A DNA stretch of 7,837 nt from an uncultured Prevotella sp. (lineage in GTDB: Bacteria > Bacteroidota > Bacteroidia > Bacteroidales > Bacteroidaceae), in the NCBI GenBank assembly GCA_900553155.1, contig USCM01000080.1:1-7837 (forward strand), in the 5' to 3' direction. Under the pieces are notes generated by a model that ran no database searches, was not told the DNA's origin, and saw only the letters and a list, made by a program, of their open reading frames with translations. The stretch's first letter is position 1, and each line of letters starts with the position of its first letter. Shown here piece after piece: positions 7,152 to 7,837 of the stretch. Position numbers and translations under genes: made by a program.

Positions 7152-7215
7152 GTAAAAAGTATACAATCAATTTAACACTTAACATAAACCTAAATATAAA
7201 GAAAGGAAATACATT

Positions 7216-7837
7216 ATGGACACTTATATAGGTATGGTTCTTAGTGGCACCAATCTCACGATAGGCGAGATGGATGTCAATGGCAATATATTGAAGATGA
7301 AGCGCTATGTCACGAGTTTCTTCAATCAAGAGGCGGCATTAAAGGTGATGTGCGATTCTATAGCCAACTATCGCGACAATGTGGGCTACATAGGCAATCC
7401 TCTTGCCGTAGGCATAGGTGTTATTGGTAGGGTAGACCCTGTAGGCGGAATATGGCAGCAGATTGACCCCGACCGCACCCAGCCCATTGCGCTTGCTGCC
7501 GAGATGGGCAGTGCTACGGGTATGCCGTGCTTTATCGACAACGACGTAAAAGGATCGGCACGTGCCGTGATGCGCTGGGGCTTTGGACGCATATCGCAGA
7601 ACTTTATATACATATATGTAGGTACGGGTATTGCTGCCAGTGTCATTATAAATGGCAAGCAGATACGCGGTAGCCACTTCAATGCGGGAGAGGTAGGACA
7701 CCTGCGGGTAGGTGTGCAGGTGGGCTTGCGCTGTCCGTGTGGACGAATCGATTGTGTTGAGACAATAGCCTCAAGCATTGGTTTCGACCGTCAAGCTCGT
7801 TATCTGCACAAATACTACGATACACAGCTTGTTATTC
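7216..7837 (+). CDS. ROK-family protein homologue 2, 3' end outside window
   Basis: An open frame starts at ATG 7216 and runs off the window after 207 codons; a full ROK protein is about 300-320 residues. AAAGAAAGGA about 10 nt upstream may serve as ribosome binding site. It is a paralogue of ROK1: both have PCFIDNDVK, GTGIAA and AGEVG, and the same spacing of motifs. Here the zinc site is intact, with GEVGH (H162) and CPCGRIDC (C173, C175, C180) followed by E182. The N-terminal nucleotide motif is degraded, however: DLGGTK of ROK1 aligns with VLSGTN (8-13), losing the Asp, one Gly and the Lys. N109-D110 (catalytic base position) is kept. There is no N-terminal HTH, so it is not a NagC/Mlc-type repressor. 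It may be a weak kinase, a kinase of unusual cofactor use, or a non-catalytic sugar-binding protein. It lies 64 nt after the regulator gene, probably in the same operon. Confidence 0.86.
   Translation, partial: MDTYIGMVLSGTNLTIGEMDVNGNILKMKRYVTSFFNQEAALKVMCDSIANYRDNVGYIGNPLAVGIGVIGRVDPVGGIWQQIDPDRTQPIALAAEMGSATGMPCFIDNDVKGSARAVMRWGFGRISQNFIYIYVGTGIAASVIINGKQIRGSHFNAGEVGHLRVGVQVGLRCPCGRIDCVETIASSIGFDRQARYLHKYYDTQLVI

Overview
The window reads as part of a carbohydrate-utilisation locus from a Bacteroidota genome, most likely a Bacteroidales gut or rumen-type organism. The evidence is a SusD-family C-terminus, a FucP/GluP-type sugar symporter, a GH9 enzyme of the style common in Bacteroidota, and a response regulator with an AraC-type output domain. 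Spacers are AT-rich and Shine-Dalgarno sequences are weak. Genus cannot be fixed from sequence reading alone.

Layout, all on the + strand: (1) the end of a susD-like outer-membrane glycan-binding lipoprotein gene (to 589); (2) a 192-nt spacer with a strong 13-bp hairpin (697-726); (3) ROK-family sugar kinase homologue 1 (782-1735); (4) a NagB/AgaI-family amino-sugar-phosphate deaminase/isomerase homologue (1739-2470, 3 nt after the previous stop); (5) a major-facilitator sugar transporter (2516-3790); (6) an exported GH9 glycoside hydrolase with an extra N-terminal beta-rich region and an Ig-like domain (3833-6208); (7) a membrane-anchored receiver-AraC regulator with no sensor or kinase part (6249-7151); (8) a second ROK protein, cut by the window end (7216 onward). 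Gaps within 782-7837 are 3-64 nt, so these six genes are probably one operon, with the susC/susD part upstream of the hairpin.

Proposed working model (inference): SusC/D-type proteins capture a beta-linked glycan and the exported GH9 enzyme trims it. The MFS carrier takes the sugar across the inner membrane, and ROK and NagB/AgaI-like proteins phosphorylate and isomerise or deaminate it. The deaminase-like gene beside a GH9 gene raises the possibility that the substrate contains glucosamine rather than being plain cellulose or xyloglucan, since GH9 includes exo-beta-glucosaminidases.

The least ordinary part is that several proteins keep their family fold signatures but lack hallmark residues. 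ROK1 has lost its entire zinc site, and ROK2 keeps zinc but has a degraded N-terminal nucleotide motif. The deaminase homologue has Gln in place of an active-site Glu, and the transporter lacks the Asp that FucP uses for proton coupling. Together with the kinase-less, membrane-tethered regulator, this suggests a diverged sugar-handling or sugar-sensing module rather than a textbook catabolic operon. All family comparisons are from memory; no searches were run.
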